Positions 28,999 to 39,370 of a stretch of DNA of 64,000 nucleotides are shown in pieces. The first letter of the stretch is position 1. Every line of letters begins with the position of its first letter. The translations under genes and the position numbers were made by a program. The stretch comes from Closterium sp. NIES-65 (taxonomy: Eukaryota; Streptophyta; Zygnematophyceae; Desmidiales; Closteriaceae). The notes beneath the pieces are model-generated. The model was given only the letters and a program-made list of their open reading frames with translations. It was not told where the DNA came from and did not search any database. Where the stretch lies: positions 1,612,001 through 1,676,000 of the forward strand of contig CANXME010000106.1 in NCBI GenBank assembly GCA_948144175.1, in the 5' to 3' direction.

Positions 28999-30237
28999 CT
29001 AACGCCAAGCGTCCGTTAGGCGGCCAAAGCAGCGGTGGGTGGGGTGAGCAACTCCACACTGCTCACCCGCGCGGTCGCCGGAGCGGAGGACGTAGGTGCA
29101 CGGACCAAAATCCCCACCACGCTGACGCTGCGTGTACCAGTCACGGAGCTGCGGAGGAGGGGGGATGTCCCGAGAACGCTGCTGCTGCTGCTGCTGCTGG
29201 CGCTGACCACTCCCGGAGCCGCTCCGCTGAGAAGCACCACCCCGACCAGCTCCACCTCCTCCACCACCGCCGCCTCCACCTCCGCCGCCACCGCCGCCTC
29301 CGCTCCCACTGCTACTGCCACTGCCGCATCCGCCTCCGCCGCTGCCACCGCCACCTCCACCCCGGCCACCACTTCCACCGCCACCCCCACTCCCCCCGCC
29401 GCCCCCACCGCCACCTCCACCACCCCCGCTAGCCCCACCCGCGCCCTTGCCCCCCTTGCCCTTGCCAGAGCGGCGTCTCCCGCTTGGGGTAGACGCCGCA
29501 CCGACCGACTCAAGACCAACGAGGTCGGCCGCAGCAGCAGAGGCGACAGAGAGCAACAGGGGGCAAGGGGAATACCCCTCAAAGATGGGGGTGCGAGGGT
29601 CACCACGAGAGGCTCCTACCGCGACTATGCTCTTCTCCGCTGCTAGGAGGGCCTTCTCTAGGAGGTCAACAGTGAGAGTGGTGGGACAGACTGAGAGGAA
29701 GTGGTCCCTGACTACACGAAGGGAGTCAGGGAGGCGGGTGACTATATAATAGAGAGTGATGTACATGGGGGGGGGGTTCTTGGCGCAGAACTCAGCAGGA
29801 AGCGCGGCGCGGTAGCGAGTGTCACTAGTGCGGAGGTGCGTAATGAGGTCAGCGACTGTGGGAAAGGCAGCAAGGTCAGGAAAGAGGTACGGTAGCATGA
29901 GGCGGCTCTGTGCAGCAGTGGCAGGGGAGGAGTAGCGTGCAACAACAGCGTCGTACAAGGTCTGAGCACTCTTGTACTGGCTAAAGTGCGCGCGCTCAGT
30001 GGTAGGCAGGTGGCGACGCACAGCAAGACGTGCAGCAGCATCGCGAGTGGCCCACTGGGAGCAAACAGTGGCGTCGGCATTGGCAGCAGGGGCTGGGGAA
30101 GCACCAGAGGTGAGGTCAAAGAGGGAAAGACCGTCTGCCCTATCGCACTGTAGGAAAAGCTGCAGGTCATCCACCCAAACCTCAAAGTCAATGGCTCGAC
30201 CCTCAGCGTCAAAAGCGAGAACACTGGGGGTAGCCAT
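28999..30237 (-). pseudogene. Copia gag, copy J, open until a premature TAG
   Basis: Gag frame of 412 codons from MATPSVLAFDAEG. A glycine-rich tract at about 29,240-29,450 is followed by a glutamine run and the intact zinc-type motif C-X13-C-X3-H-X4-C (PCTYVLRSG to HRCFG). It ends at TAG 28999-29001, where copy B has CAG (WRQQF). Gag alone could still be made, so this copy might act as a gag donor or non-autonomous element. Confidence 0.9.
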
Positions 30238-30389
30238 GACAAAAGTGGACTAGCAGTACCAACTGTAGGACAGGGGCAGTGCAGTGACAGAAGCGCTGCT
30301 CTCACCAGGCAGGGCGGGTCGGGCAGCTCAGCGGTAGAGCAGCACGACAACACGGCTGCTCGGACAGCACTGCAGCAACTGCGGCTCCG

Positions 30390-31140
30390 TGGCACCAGCG
30401 GCTCGGCTCCTCAGGCGGCTCGGGTGGCTCAGGCGGCTCGGGTGGCTCGGGCGGCTCGGGCGGCTCGGGCTGGTCGGGCGGCTCGGGCGGCTCAGGAGAG
30501 TCGGGCGGCTCGGGCGGCTCGGGCAGCTTGGGCAGGTTGGGCGGCTCGGGAGGCTCAGGCGGTTCGGGCGGCTCGAGCGGCGCGGGCGGTGTAGGGCGGC
30601 AGGGCCGCTGGTGCGAGGGGCGGCTGGGCCGCTGAGAAGGGCGGCGAGGCCGCTGCGGAAGGGCGGCGGGGCCGCTGAGTAGGGCGGCGGGGCCGCTGAG
30701 CAGGGCGGCGGGGCCGCTGAGTAGGGCGGCGGGGCCGCTGAGGAGAAGGGCGGCGGGGCCGCTGAGGAGAAGGGCGGCGGGGCCGCTGAGTAGGGTGGCG
30801 GGGCCGCTGAGGAGAAGGGCGGCCGGGCCGCTGAGTAGGGCGGCGGGGCCGCTGAGGAGAAGGGCGGCGGGGCCGCTGAGTAGGGCGGCGGGGCCACTGA
30901 GGAGAAGGGCGGCGGGGCCGCTGAGTAGGGCGGCGGGGCCGTTGAGGAGAAGGGCGGCGGGGCCGCTGAGTAGGGCGGCGGGGCCGCTAAGGAGAAGGGC
31001 GGCGGGGCCGCTGAGTAGGGCGGCGGGGCCGCTGAGTAGGGCGGCGGGGCCGCTGAGCAGGGCGGCAGGGCCGCTGAGGAGAAGGGCGGCGGGGCCGCTG
31101 AGTAGGGGCGGGGCCGCAGCGACGGGCGACGAGGCCGCGG
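30390..31140 (-). repeat. Leader minisatellites of copy J
   Basis: At 30,410-30,600 a unit near GGGCGGCTCGGGCGGCTC is repeated. At 30,650-31,110 two units alternate, close to GCCGCTGAGTAGGGCGGCGG and GCCGCTGAGGAGAAGGGCGG. A T-run of about 18 (31,316-31,334) lies between the array and the primer site. The proline/serine and arginine/alanine frames across it are not genes. Confidence 0.85.
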
Positions 31141-31392
31141 AGACGGGCGGCGGGCCCGCGATGCGGGGCGACGGCGCCGCTGTGACGGGCAGCGAGGCCG
31201 CACTAAAGGGCGGCGCGGCCGAAACGAAGGGCGGCGGGGCCGCTAGGGGAAGGGGCCGCTAGGGCGTAGGGGGCCGCTAGGTCGGCTCGGCGAGGTGAGA
31301 GCGCTTCGGGCAGGATTTTTTTTTTTTTTTTTTTGAAACTCGATGTGGTGGGCCCTAGGCACAGTTCCCAAGGGGGAACCTGCTCGATACCA

Positions 31393-31513
31393 TGAGGAAA
31401 GTAGAATGAGAATGAATGACTAAGGAATGGAAGTGATACAGATATGCAACCCTAGAAATGTGTACCCCATATGGGCTACCCCACTATAGCCTACACAATA
31501 TTATTATTTGACA
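31393..31513 (-). repeat. 5' LTR of copy J, with primer site at 31381-31392
   Basis: 121 bp. Inside it the minus strand reads TGGTATCGAGCA, the shortened initiator-methionine site also seen in copy C. Confidence 0.93.
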
Positions 31514-31600
31514 GTCATTGCGCCCATAACCCCCCAGGCAAACGCGCCTGTAACCCTCCCTAGGATCGATCGGGGATCTCACAGTGTAGCTCTACTGACA
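31514..31600 (-). repeat. 5' LTR of the miniature element, outer part
   Basis: Completes the LTR begun at 23972. The first five bases are the duplicated GTCAT. It is followed by the outer TSD GTAGT at 31601-31605. Confidence 0.9.
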
Positions 31601-31605
31601 GTAGT

Positions 31606-32272
31606 TCGCGGCAATCACCTGTTGACGGACTTCCATCTTTAGCCCCTCAGTATATGCTTGGATTATTTTCCCTTCGGTCCGGTCGGTAATTCGGTTGAAG
31701 AGGCTCTCCATTTGCTGCGTGTACTATGTTACACTGCCGAACTGTTTATGCCGATGAATCTGCTGCCGCGCCATGTAGCTGGAGTTGATTGGTTCAAAAC
31801 GTTGAATTAATACTTCCTGAAACTGCGTCCATGAGCCCTCGCCTCGGATCTCATTGCTGTTGTAAATCCACTCGAGCGCTGGGCCTCGTAACAGTGTCGC
31901 TGCGAGCCGAACCCCCATTGCATCGTGTGTCGGGGTCGTACAGCCAACGGCCTCAAAGTAAATTTTGAGAGTCGCAATGAATCCACGAACGTCAGTGTCT
32001 CTCGCATTCGGATTGAACGTCTCCGGTAGCGTCGGACGTGCCACCTCAAGATTCACTGTAGCCGCTGCCGCTGCTGCAGGGTTAAGTGTCGGTGTCACCG
32101 CTGCTGCTGCTGGCGTTGCTGCTGCATTCGCCGCTGCGTTCGCTGCTGCTATGGCGGCTGCCGACTGGTTCGTGAGAAGCTCCTCTATTCGCTGGAGTGT
32201 CACTCGCGTCTGGTCCAGGCCGGTGTGTAACTCCGCAATTTTCCGTACGGAATTATCACCGTTTTCCTGCAT
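31606..32272 (-). pseudogene. Gypsy gag, N-terminal part
   Basis: A retrotransposon gag domain starting MQENGDNSVRKI. It has an alanine-rich stretch (about residues 35-75) and then the gag fold (PETFNPNARD, GPALEWIY, FEPINSSYMARQQ). A TAG near 31721-31723 follows FGSVT, and the frame continues as YTQQMESLFNRI up to the split by the miniature element. It joins in frame with 23,731 downward. Confidence 0.88.
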
Positions 32273-32640
32273 TTGGCGATTTATAAGAAGATTTGCGAAG
32301 AAAGTATATGAATTTTAGGCGCTGGTCATCTTACTGTGAGTCGAGTTGACTGCAGAAACGATGAGGGCTGATTCTGTAGGTCGCATTATTCTCCCTTAGT
32401 CGAAATTCGCGTCTGATCTCGGCCGTTGAGAAGAAATTCGATCCGACGCTCCAAATTCCAACTTTTTCACCACTCGACCTGAGGAGTGTCCGAAAAGCGG
32501 TTCGAGGGGGACGTTAGAAAATAGCGCGGAACTGGTTTACGTACCCGAAATCGGCGCTTTCCGTCGTCGCCCCCGCCGTTTTAAAAGCTAGGTTTAAGCG
32601 GTCCAAAAACTTCGCTTGCAGACATGCTCTAATTACCAAG
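32273..32640 (-). other. 5' untranslated region and primer site of the gypsy element
   Basis: About 370 bases with no clear gene. Next to the LTR, after a two-base spacer, the minus strand reads TGGTAATTAGAGC (32638-32626), a diverged initiator-methionine primer site. Confidence 0.7.
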
Positions 32641-33010
32641 TGTTAGGATCTAGGATCGAGCTCAGAAAAGAGAATGTGAATTGAATGAATGATCACCTGG
32701 GTACAACACGAGGCTATATATAGGCTCGACACAAGGCCCAGTAACTAGGTGTTACGCGAAGGTTCCGCGGGTCGCGTAGCGTCCCGAACAGATCCTTCTC
32801 GAATTCGGTAGAAGGCAAGTTGGTGGCAACCGAAAAGCCAGAATTCGATGCACACAACCTAGCTCGGTGCTACAACTATAATAAAATATAGGAAAGCACC
32901 TAGCCTAGGAAATCAAGCAATTCATGCATGCATATAAATATCCTATGCTAGAACTAGCATAATAAAGTAAAGGCAAGCAAGCATAGCTGGCATAAGCCGT
33001 CGTACTCTCA
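32641..33010 (-). repeat. 5' LTR of the gypsy element
   Basis: 370 bp, about 7% different from the 3' LTR at 11907-12277. Confidence 0.93.
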
Positions 33011-33055
33011 TAGAATAAGGAATGATTTACTAGAGGAAAGGGTTGGGTACAAATA
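33011..33055 (-). repeat. 3' LTR of copy H, outer fragment
   Basis: TAGAATAAGGAATGA and what follows align with the inner part of a family 1 LTR (compare copy J at 31,401 on). The LTR continues at 46556-46638, after copy F. The first bases expected of this LTR are missing here and may be at 11895-11906. Confidence 0.65.
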
Positions 33056-33190
33056 TGTGAAGAGTGAAACGAGAGAAAATGATTGAACTATGAAATAGTT
33101 GGGTACAAGTACTAACCCTAATTGGGTTGTACCCCTTATGGGCTACCCCACTACAGCCTATACACATGTATAAGCGATAATGTTCTGACA
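33056..33190 (-). repeat. 3' LTR of copy F
   Basis: 135 bp. The polypurine tract adjoins at 33191 on, and the conserved 3' untranslated block fills 33191-33385. Confidence 0.92.
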
Positions 33191-33385
33191 CACCCCCATA
33201 GGCAAAGTGGGGGAGAACAAGTGGTCACAAGACCAGTCAAGCAAAACAAAGCTCAGGTTGGATCATAAAGTCACCACATAGTCCGAGCACAAGAGTAAGG
33301 CCACAAGGCCAGTTCACATGCAAGATCATATATATAAAGGTAAACAAGCAAGTGCAGGTATAGAAAGAGTACAGTACAAACAAGA

Positions 33386-36300
33386 TCAAGAAGTGAGCAA
33401 GTGAGGCCAGGTAGGAACAAGACCTAGCAAAGTACAGAAGCGCAAATGATCACAAGGCGGAAGGGCCTTGGTGAAGATATCAACAGTGTTGGCCTCAGAG
33501 GCCCTGTAGGTGAGGCGAAGCTGACCACGCTACTGCAGCTCACAAACCAGAAAGTAGCGGAGAGCAATGTGCTTCGTTCTGTGCTCCAGTCTGTGCTCCC
33601 GACACAAGGCCAGCATGGCCTTGTTGTCTACGTACAGAACTGGAGGAGAACGAGGCTGCTCTCCTAGGTCAGTCAGTAGGTAGGTGAGCCAGCGTAGCTC
33701 CTGTGCAGCCATGGCCCCTACGTAGATCTCAGCCTCACAGCTAGAGCTGAGAACAGAAGACGAGCCGGTAGACCGCCACGAAATAGAGCCGGAACCAAGG
33801 CTGAAGGTGTAACCCTGTGACGACCGCTACAGAGCCTGGTCGTCAGCCGAAGAAGCGTCTGCGTGACCTGTAAGGACCACTCGATGTCGCCCTCCAAGCA
33901 CTAGCCCCATGCCCGACGTACTACACACGTAGCGCAACACCCTCTTCGCTGCAGCCATGTGCTCTGGTCTGTGTCTCCCAGGAGCAACATAGCGTGCCAA
34001 GATGCTAAGAGGGTATGCAAGGTCAGGTCGTGTGCAGGTCATCAGGTACATGAGGCAACCAACAAGCTCTGGGTACGGGCCACTCGGCTCTACGGACTCA
34101 TCCAAAGGCAGAGCTGAGAGCGAGTGGCGAGTAGACAGAGGAGTGGCCTGAGGCGAGGAGTACGTGAAGCCGAAGCGCTGAAGGACCTGCTGCACCATGT
34201 GTGACTGAGTCAGGGTAATGGTGCGCTGTGCTCTGTCTCGGGTGTTCTACAAGCCAAGGTAGTTGCGCAGTTCACCCAGGTCTGTGCACATGTGTCTGTT
34301 CTGCAGCTCGGACTTCACATGGGTGAGTCCAGCAGTGTAAGCAGTGGCAAAGACCAAGTCGTCGACGTACACGGGGATGTAGAACGGCCACAGAGAGGTG
34401 TTGGTGCGCAGAAATAGCGACGGGTCGGCTGTAGAAGGAGCAAAGCCAAGAGCCGCAAGTGTAGTCCTCTATGTGTCGTGCCACTTACGGGGTGCCAAGC
34501 GGAGACCGTAGACTGGCCGCCGGAGGCTCCACTGGGTACCAGGAGGAAACGACCCAGTGAAGCTAGGAGGGCGGCGCAGCCAGATCTCCTCGTGCAGGCT
34601 GCCCTACAGGAAAGCTGTGCTGAAGTCAAGAGAGTGAAGCTCGTAGTCACGCTGAGGGGCTATGTGCAGCAGCACCTGAAGAGTGGTCATCTTCGGGGTG
34701 GGAGAGAAGGTCTGAAAGTAGTCAACTCCTTGCTGCTGATTGAAGCATCGAGCCACGTAACGCGTCTTGAAGACAGGGGGAGAGCCCGGCAGCCGCTTCA
34801 CCCTGAAAATCCACATGCGATTGACAATGTTCGCCCCAGGTGAGGGAACCTCGTCGACGTAGGTGCTTGTGGACTTCCAGTAAGCCATCTCTGCGTCCAT
34901 GGCCGACTGCCACTGAGAGGAGTAGGGACCCTTGATCGCCTTAGCGTACGATCGAGGAGTCGGGATGTCTGGTGCATCCGGGTCTCCCTCAGGGGCAATC
35001 AGCGTGGAAACGAGATGGGGCAAAACAGCCGCAAAACACTGAAACTCCTCCTGCCTGTCCTCAAGGACGTCCGTGCTAAGAGCACACTCACCCCCGACAG
35101 ACAGAGGACACTCGGACTCAGACTCAGCAACGAGACTGGCAGCGTAGTCTAGACGACAGCGAGCAGCGAAGTTGACAAGCTCAGCAACTAGAGCAGACGC
35201 TGCAGTGGACTCAAAGGAAGGGTCAGTGACAACAGTAGCAAGAAGGCGCGTGACCGTAGGACTAGCAGCACGAAGAGAGTCAGACTCCGGGTCAGCAAGA
35301 CAAGGAAGAGAGGAGTCTGGAGGAGACGGCAACGGGACACGAAGAGAAGCAGTGGAAGGATGCAGTGCCATCTGGTGTGTGCCGGGGACCGTAGGAGGAC
35401 GTGGATGCGCAGCATGACGACTAGTGCGAGCAGCACGAACAAGCGACGCAGGACGAGACGCAAGCTCACGACGCTCAGCAAGACCTCCAGTAGGACCAGT
35501 GTAGGGAGAAGGAGCAGGTAGCGGGGAGGCGGGCTGGAACTGTGACTGCGACTATACAGGCTGTGGACACTCTAAGGGAGGAGCAGGACCAGGAGAGGGC
35601 AGTAGACCAAGAACCTGCTCCAGGAGCGGAACGAAGTACGGCCTCGGCCGCTCAGCGCCTCCAAAACTAGCAAGGACGGGACCAGTACCCTCAGCGGCAG
35701 CACCAGCGCCAGCAGCACCTTCGTCTCCAACAGCGCCAACTCGAGCACCCTCAAAAGCACCAGCGCCTGCAGCACTGCTAGCGCCAACACCCCCAGCAGC
35801 TCCAGCTCCAGCAGCACCAACTCCAGTAGGACCGTCAGCACCAGCAGCCTCAGCAGTACCCCAGACCCGGCACCCGCAGGCTCAGCACCTCTAGCAGCAC
35901 CAGAGACAACAGCTACCTTGACAGGCTCAACTGCGTCTACCTGGGACACACCTGACAGGGCAGGACCCTGAGGGGGGAGGGGGTCTACCTGGGGAGGACC
36001 TAGCGCAAGGAAGAGCGGTGGCGGGAGGAGGGGCGCAGTGCGGTAGGGGAAGAGACGGTAGTAAGGCACCGACTCGTCAAAGGTGACGTCCTGGGAGGAC
36101 AGAACACGGTGCGAGGTGGGGCGGCAAAACTGCCAACCGGGGGCGTCACGGGGGAAGCCAAGGAAGACGCAGGGAACAGCACAGGGGGGACAGCTTGTCA
36201 GCAGACAAGTCGCGGACAAACGCCCGAGATCCCTAGACCCGAAACGCAGACGCATCGCCAACCTTCCCAGTCCACCGCAAGGCGGGGGAGGTCTCTGGCA

Positions 36301-38115
36301 AGGAGACCCGGGGCTGAAGGTTGAGCTGATGCGCGGCGTACTGAACCGCAAACGGCCACAGAAAATGGGGGGCAGCCATATGCATCATGGACGTACGAGC
36401 GACGTCCATGACCATGCCAATGCGGTGCTCAGAAATCCCATTTTGCTGAGAAGAGGCCGGAAGCGTGAAGGTCTGGCGGATGCTTTGTGCACGACAGAAG
36501 GCTCCCAGACGGGCAGAGGAAAACTCCCCGCCTCTGTCCGAGTGCAGACGCAGAACAGGAAATTCCTAGCCGAAACTCTCTCAGAGCTGGAGACGAGCTA
36601 CACGGATCCAGTCGATCAACACCTCAGTGACGTCACCCTTGGTGCGCAAGGGGAAGACTGTGGTGTAACGCGAGTAGTCGTCAACCACCAGCAGAAAGTA
36701 CCGCTCTCGCCCCTTCCCACTGACGCGGGCTGAGCCCTACACGTCCATGTGGAGAGACTACAGCGGAGCCTCTGTCGGAGGAAACTCGGAGGAGTGAGGG
36801 ACAGCGCGCTGTGTCCCCCCTCGACGCAGAGGACGCAGGTAGGGCCAGGCTTCGGAGGTAGGGGAGGGAGAGACCGAGGGAGACCAGAGACAAGGACACG
36901 GGAGGCCATGCCTCGGAGACGAGGCAAGGAGGGGTGACCAAGGCGGTGGTGCCAAAGGAGAGTCTGGTGGGACAGCAGACGACATGAGCTGGGGGCATAC
37001 TCAGGATCAGACCTGGACGCCGCAGCAAACATCTGACTCGACGCAGCTACCTGGGCAGACTTAGCAGCAGAAGGAGACTCAGTAGTAAGGGTGTACAGGC
37101 TCGGCCCCGGCCGACGGGTGAACGTGGCCAAGTGTTGGCCTGTCCGAGCACACGTGCAGCGGGTCACTCGCTGACTCGCAGGAGTGAACTTGTCAACCCC
37201 CCTATGCTCTAGGTCCGCTCCACTCACCAAGTTCGTAGAGAACGAGGGGAGGTAGAGACCAGACAGGGTGCCAGAGGGGGCCGCCGAGCACGGTAGGACA
37301 GTGGAGAAGCTAGCAAGGACAGGACCCCCAGAGGGGTCTGCCAGGGAGACTGCAACCGGCCGACTGAGCGGCGTAAGAGTGGTGCGGTCTCGAAAGAAGG
37401 AGCGGGACGCACCTGAGTCCAGGGTGGAGGTGTGGAAGGCCTGAGCCGACGTAGCACTTGAGAGAGAAGACTCACCAGCACCTGGGGCGGCAAACGCACT
37501 AGCACCTGGAGCAGCAGACGCACTAGCACCTAGAGCAGCAGCCTCACCAGCACCTAGAGCAGCGGCCTCAATGCCAGGGTCAGGCCGTACACATAGGTAA
37601 CAGTCACCAGCAACACATGTATCAACAGCATACATGGCAGCAAGGATAGCATCAAAGTCAAGATCAAAGATATCAGCCCCGGCCTTAGACGGATCTCCCC
37701 AGCGAGGGATCTCTGACGCCTCAGGGAACTTGCGACGCCACGCGTCCGTCAAGCGACCAAAGCAGCGCTGGTTGGAGTGCGGGCCTTTGCACTGCTCACC
37801 AGCTCTGTCGCCAGTACGAAGGACGTAAGCGCAGGGACCAAAACGCCCACCTCGCTGACGCGCAGTGTACCACTCACGAAGCTGCTGAGGGGACCGGGTC
37901 ACACCACTCCGCTGCTGCTGGCGCTGACCACCACCGGCGCCACTCCTCTGCGCAGAGTCGCGACCCGTTCCACCACCGCCGCCGCCTCCGTCGCCGCCGC
38001 CTCCGTCGCCGCCGCCTCCACCGCCTCCTCCACCTCCGCCGCCTCCGCCACCTCCGCCGCCTCCGCTCCCTCCGCCACCTCCACCACCTTCGCTTTCTCC
38101 ACTGCTCCCGGTCAA
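33386..38115 (-). pseudogene. Copia pol and gag end, copy F, heavily degraded
   Basis: Fragments in the sense direction: glycine tract and zinc-type motif (PCAYVLRTG to NQRCFG, about 37,760-37,840), protease DSGAS near 37,415, pre-integrase region, integrase core pieces (36,233-36,720), RT (YVDD near 34,355) and RNase H to TGA 33386. Many TAG codons stand where copy B has CAG, including 36758-36760, 34604-34606, 34247-34249 and 33827-33829. There are also frameshifts. Confidence 0.88.
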
Positions 38116-38295
38116 CGGTGAGAGTGGTGGGGCAAACTGAGAGGAAGTGGTCCCTGACTACTCGAAGAGAGTCAGGGAGCCGAGTGACTATGTAGTAGAG
38201 GGTGATGTACCTGGGGGGGGAGGGGGGTTCTTGGGGCAGAACTCAGCAGGATGTGCAGCGCGGTAGCGAGTGTCACTAGGGCGGAGGTGCGTAAT
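38116..38295 (-). pseudogene. Copia gag fragment of copy F, downstream of G
   Basis: Encodes the gag stretch around TLTVDL, FLSVCPT and TSDTRYRA in reverse order along the plus strand. It joins directly to the glycine tract because the intervening gag part (about 170 codons in J or B numbering) is missing. It ends at the GTAAT duplicated by G. Confidence 0.8.
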
Positions 38296-39313
38296 TGTTA
38301 TAGTCAAGAGTCCACTTAGAGGTCGCGGATGCCCATGAAACCCCCTAAGCAGAATCTGACGTCTTCAAACCGCCTCTGTTCAAAACGCCGTCACGATCAG
38401 CTCCAAAAACATACGAGGCTGAAACTAAAACAGTGGTTAGCTTTAGATGTCTGCTTTCCAACGGTATATTATTTGCTATTATCAGAGGTGTGTGCACTAC
38501 GCAGTGAACGAAAGCGTAAGCTCGGCTGAAAAACGTGTAGTCTCATTGATGCAAGGAAGAGGTGAGTACAACATTGCCTAGGGGACTCATAAGGGGTTGG
38601 GTCATCCTGGGAACTCAGAGAAGGTTGAGTCCTAGGGGAGAAAGGCTAGAGAAGGATGGGAAACGTCCTAGCTAGGTCAGCAAAGCCAACCACACATGGA
38701 TGTTCAGAGCTGTACTCAAGGCAACCAATTGTGAGTTAAGCCAACCATGAGTCAGCTTGTCTTCCCACTTCCACCCTCTTGCAAGCTGGTTCCAGGAAGA
38801 CCACACTTCTCAAAAGGAGGGCTGTAGAGTCCCACTTGACCACCTGTACTTGTTGTCTCATTCTCTGTCCCTGCACCATTGGCATGACAACAATGAAAGG
38901 GTGGCAAGGGAAATGCTGCCAACAGTGCACCATGACTACGGAATAGTGCATTTCGGCAGCTGTCACGCAAAGCTCACAAGTTGGATCGTTCCGAAACTTG
39001 ATGAACACCTGCAAAGCGGGGCAAAGAACTGCCAGACCAAATTTCAGACTAATCAGAGCTTGGTGGACGAGTCAGCAGCCGAAATGGTGAACTCGGGTGT
39101 TACCAAAAAGGAGTAACACACACTTCCGGGATGCCATAAGTCTTGAAAGATAAAATGTTGTCACGCCTTGGTAACTGCTTCGAAAACTCTGAAACTTTGA
39201 GGGTTTGAAGAACACAAGTTGAACAACCTCCCCACAAAATTCCAGAAGCTGAGCAGGCTTGTAGGCCGAATGGGAGTGCGATGACCGTGCCACTGTAATG
39301 TGTTGGCACAACA
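38296..39313 (-). repeat. 3' LTR of G
   Basis: 1,018 bp, sense start TGTTGTGCCAACAC, sense end GACTATAACA. The polypurine tract GATGAGGGGGAGTT adjoins at 39314-39327. Confidence 0.95.
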
Positions 39314-39370
39314 AACTCCCCCTCATCGTGCTCTCATTCATCCCTTAGCTGCTCCCTGAAGCTGCCTCCC

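Larger units (their letters stand above)
24027..31518 (-). mobile_element. Copia family 1, copy J, complete with TSD GTCAT
   Basis: GTCAT at 24027-24031 and 31514-31518 flanks two 121-bp LTRs that differ at 4 positions (3.3%). It is inserted in the 5' LTR of the miniature element. It is nearly complete in the sense direction, but pol carries stops and frameshifts. Confidence 0.95.
23737..31600 (-). mobile_element. Miniature LTR retrotransposon (TRIM/SMART type), TSD GTAGT
   Basis: Two 142-bp direct repeats with TG...CA ends flank a 93-bp internal part. GTAGT is duplicated at 23732-23736 and 31601-31605. Removing copy J leaves a 377-bp element. On the minus strand the internal part starts with a perfect initiator-methionine primer site (TGGTATCAGAGC) and ends with a polypurine tract (GTGTGGGGGGG). 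It has no coding capacity, so it would depend on proteins from another element. The two LTRs differ at 7 of 142 positions. Confidence 0.9.
11907..33010 (-). mobile_element. Ty3/gypsy chromovirus, split by two nested insertions
   Basis: LTRs of 371 bp (11907-12277) and 370 bp (32641-33010) flank gag, protease, RT, RNase H, integrase and chromodomain on the minus strand. Copy B interrupts the protease region. The miniature element carrying copy J interrupts gag. With those removed the element is about 6 kb. The two LTRs differ at roughly 25 positions (about 7%). No TSD is visible (AAATG left, TAGAA right). Confidence 0.93.

Noticed and set aside
30655..31110. CRISPR-like regular repeats
   Set aside because: The units are directly tandem without unique spacers and lie in a retroelement leader of a eukaryotic genome.
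30328..31262. Long open frames on both strands in the leader of J, and similarly at 10,099-10,590 and 45,361-46,364
   Set aside because: Stop-poor GC-rich tandem repeats give open frames on both strands. None is shared between copies or shows a known motif.
38329..38529. 66-codon open frame repeated at 44,045-44,245
   Set aside because: It is inside the two LTRs of G, so the repetition is due to the LTR and not to a gene pair.
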